Below, piece by piece: positions 63,973 to 64,000 of a stretch of DNA of 64,000 nt. The stretch lies in contig CANJKZ010000263.1 in assembly GCA_947471745.1 (NCBI GenBank), forward strand, positions 1,656,501 through 1,720,500. Reading direction: 5' to 3'. The notes beneath the pieces were generated by a model. That model was not told the origin of the DNA. It made no database searches and was given only the letters and a program-made list of their open reading frames with translations. Numbering within the stretch: position 1 is the first letter of the stretch; each line of letters begins with the position of its first letter. The stretch comes from Closterium sp. Naga37s-1 (taxonomy: Eukaryota; Streptophyta; Zygnematophyceae; Desmidiales; Closteriaceae). A program made the translations under genes and the position numbers.

Positions 63973-63990
63973 TTTTGAGAATTCTCATAA
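63973..63990. repeat. Palindrome, AATT centre
   Basis: TTTTGAGAATTCTCATAA, 44 bp after the donor of TypA exon 5. Whether a copy of that exon follows lies beyond the window. Confidence 0.8.
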
Positions 63991-64000
63991 TCTCCATGCT

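Noticed and set aside
251-63990. Palindromes as cloning linkers or restriction-site artefacts (SalI, KasI, AatII, EcoRI sites)
   Set aside because: Every 6-bp palindrome is some restriction site. The conserved arms, the many decayed copies and the locus-specific arm extensions argue for biological origin, though long-read confirmation would settle it.

Overview
The window is eukaryotic nuclear DNA. Genes are split by GT-AG introns, predicted proteins carry organelle-type N-termini, and microsatellites and retrotransposons are abundant. Several gene families point to the green lineage, most likely a streptophyte such as a charophyte alga or bryophyte: an RSZ33-type splicing factor (RRM plus CCHC knuckles), a plant-type SnRK1 beta subunit, an HGL1-type family GH31 glucosidase and plant-type extracellular LRR proteins. 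The taxon is inferred; nothing in the sequence names it.

Layout. 1-11818 (-): RSZ33-like RNA-binding protein with a very long Gly/Gln-rich 3' exon. 12868-14497 (+): SnRK1 beta subunit. 14639-14799: Tourist-like MITE. 15239-15850 (-): eIF1. 16739-17404 (-): small PQ-loop/SemiSWEET-like membrane protein. 17720-21441 (-): the 3' part of a tRNA-Asp gene abutting an R2-like site-specific non-LTR retrotransposon. 21549-39421 (+): a 21-exon GH31 alpha-glucosidase whose exon phases all agree, except for exon 10. 39700-45222 (+): a tyrosine-recombinase retrotransposon (DIRS/Ngaro/PAT type) with complete split direct repeats, inserted just past the glucosidase stop. 45652-47966 (-): secreted LRR protein A. 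49219-51885 (+): 5' part of a UFC1 (UFM1-conjugating enzyme) gene. 52000-53166 (+): second copy of the last glucosidase exons. 53794-55717 (-): LRR paralogue B. 56630-59343 (-): predicted organelle membrane protein. 60333-63929 (+, continues past the window): TypA/BipA-type translational GTPase.

Two features dominate and are not explained by the gene list. First, nearly every multi-exon gene carries extra, incomplete copies of its own exon-intron boundaries (exon end plus 5' splice site, or 3' splice site plus exon start), spread through the adjacent intron or expanded into arrays of 61, 81, 96 and 131 bp. Second, an 18-bp palindrome, TTTTGAG-NNNN-CTCAAAA, whose centre is itself self-complementary (TCGA, GCGC, ACGT or AATT), lies again and again between two such copies. 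Its arms sometimes extend, locus-specifically, to 28-34 bp. I regard this palindrome-marked tandem duplication as the candidate undescribed system here.

The glucosidase 3' end and the adjacent LRR gene are present twice. The tyrosine-recombinase element sits in only one copy, so the other preserves the empty site. The second copy joins a UFC1 gene truncated before its catalytic cysteine region. All coordinates, phases and copy counts were read by eye; no searches were run.
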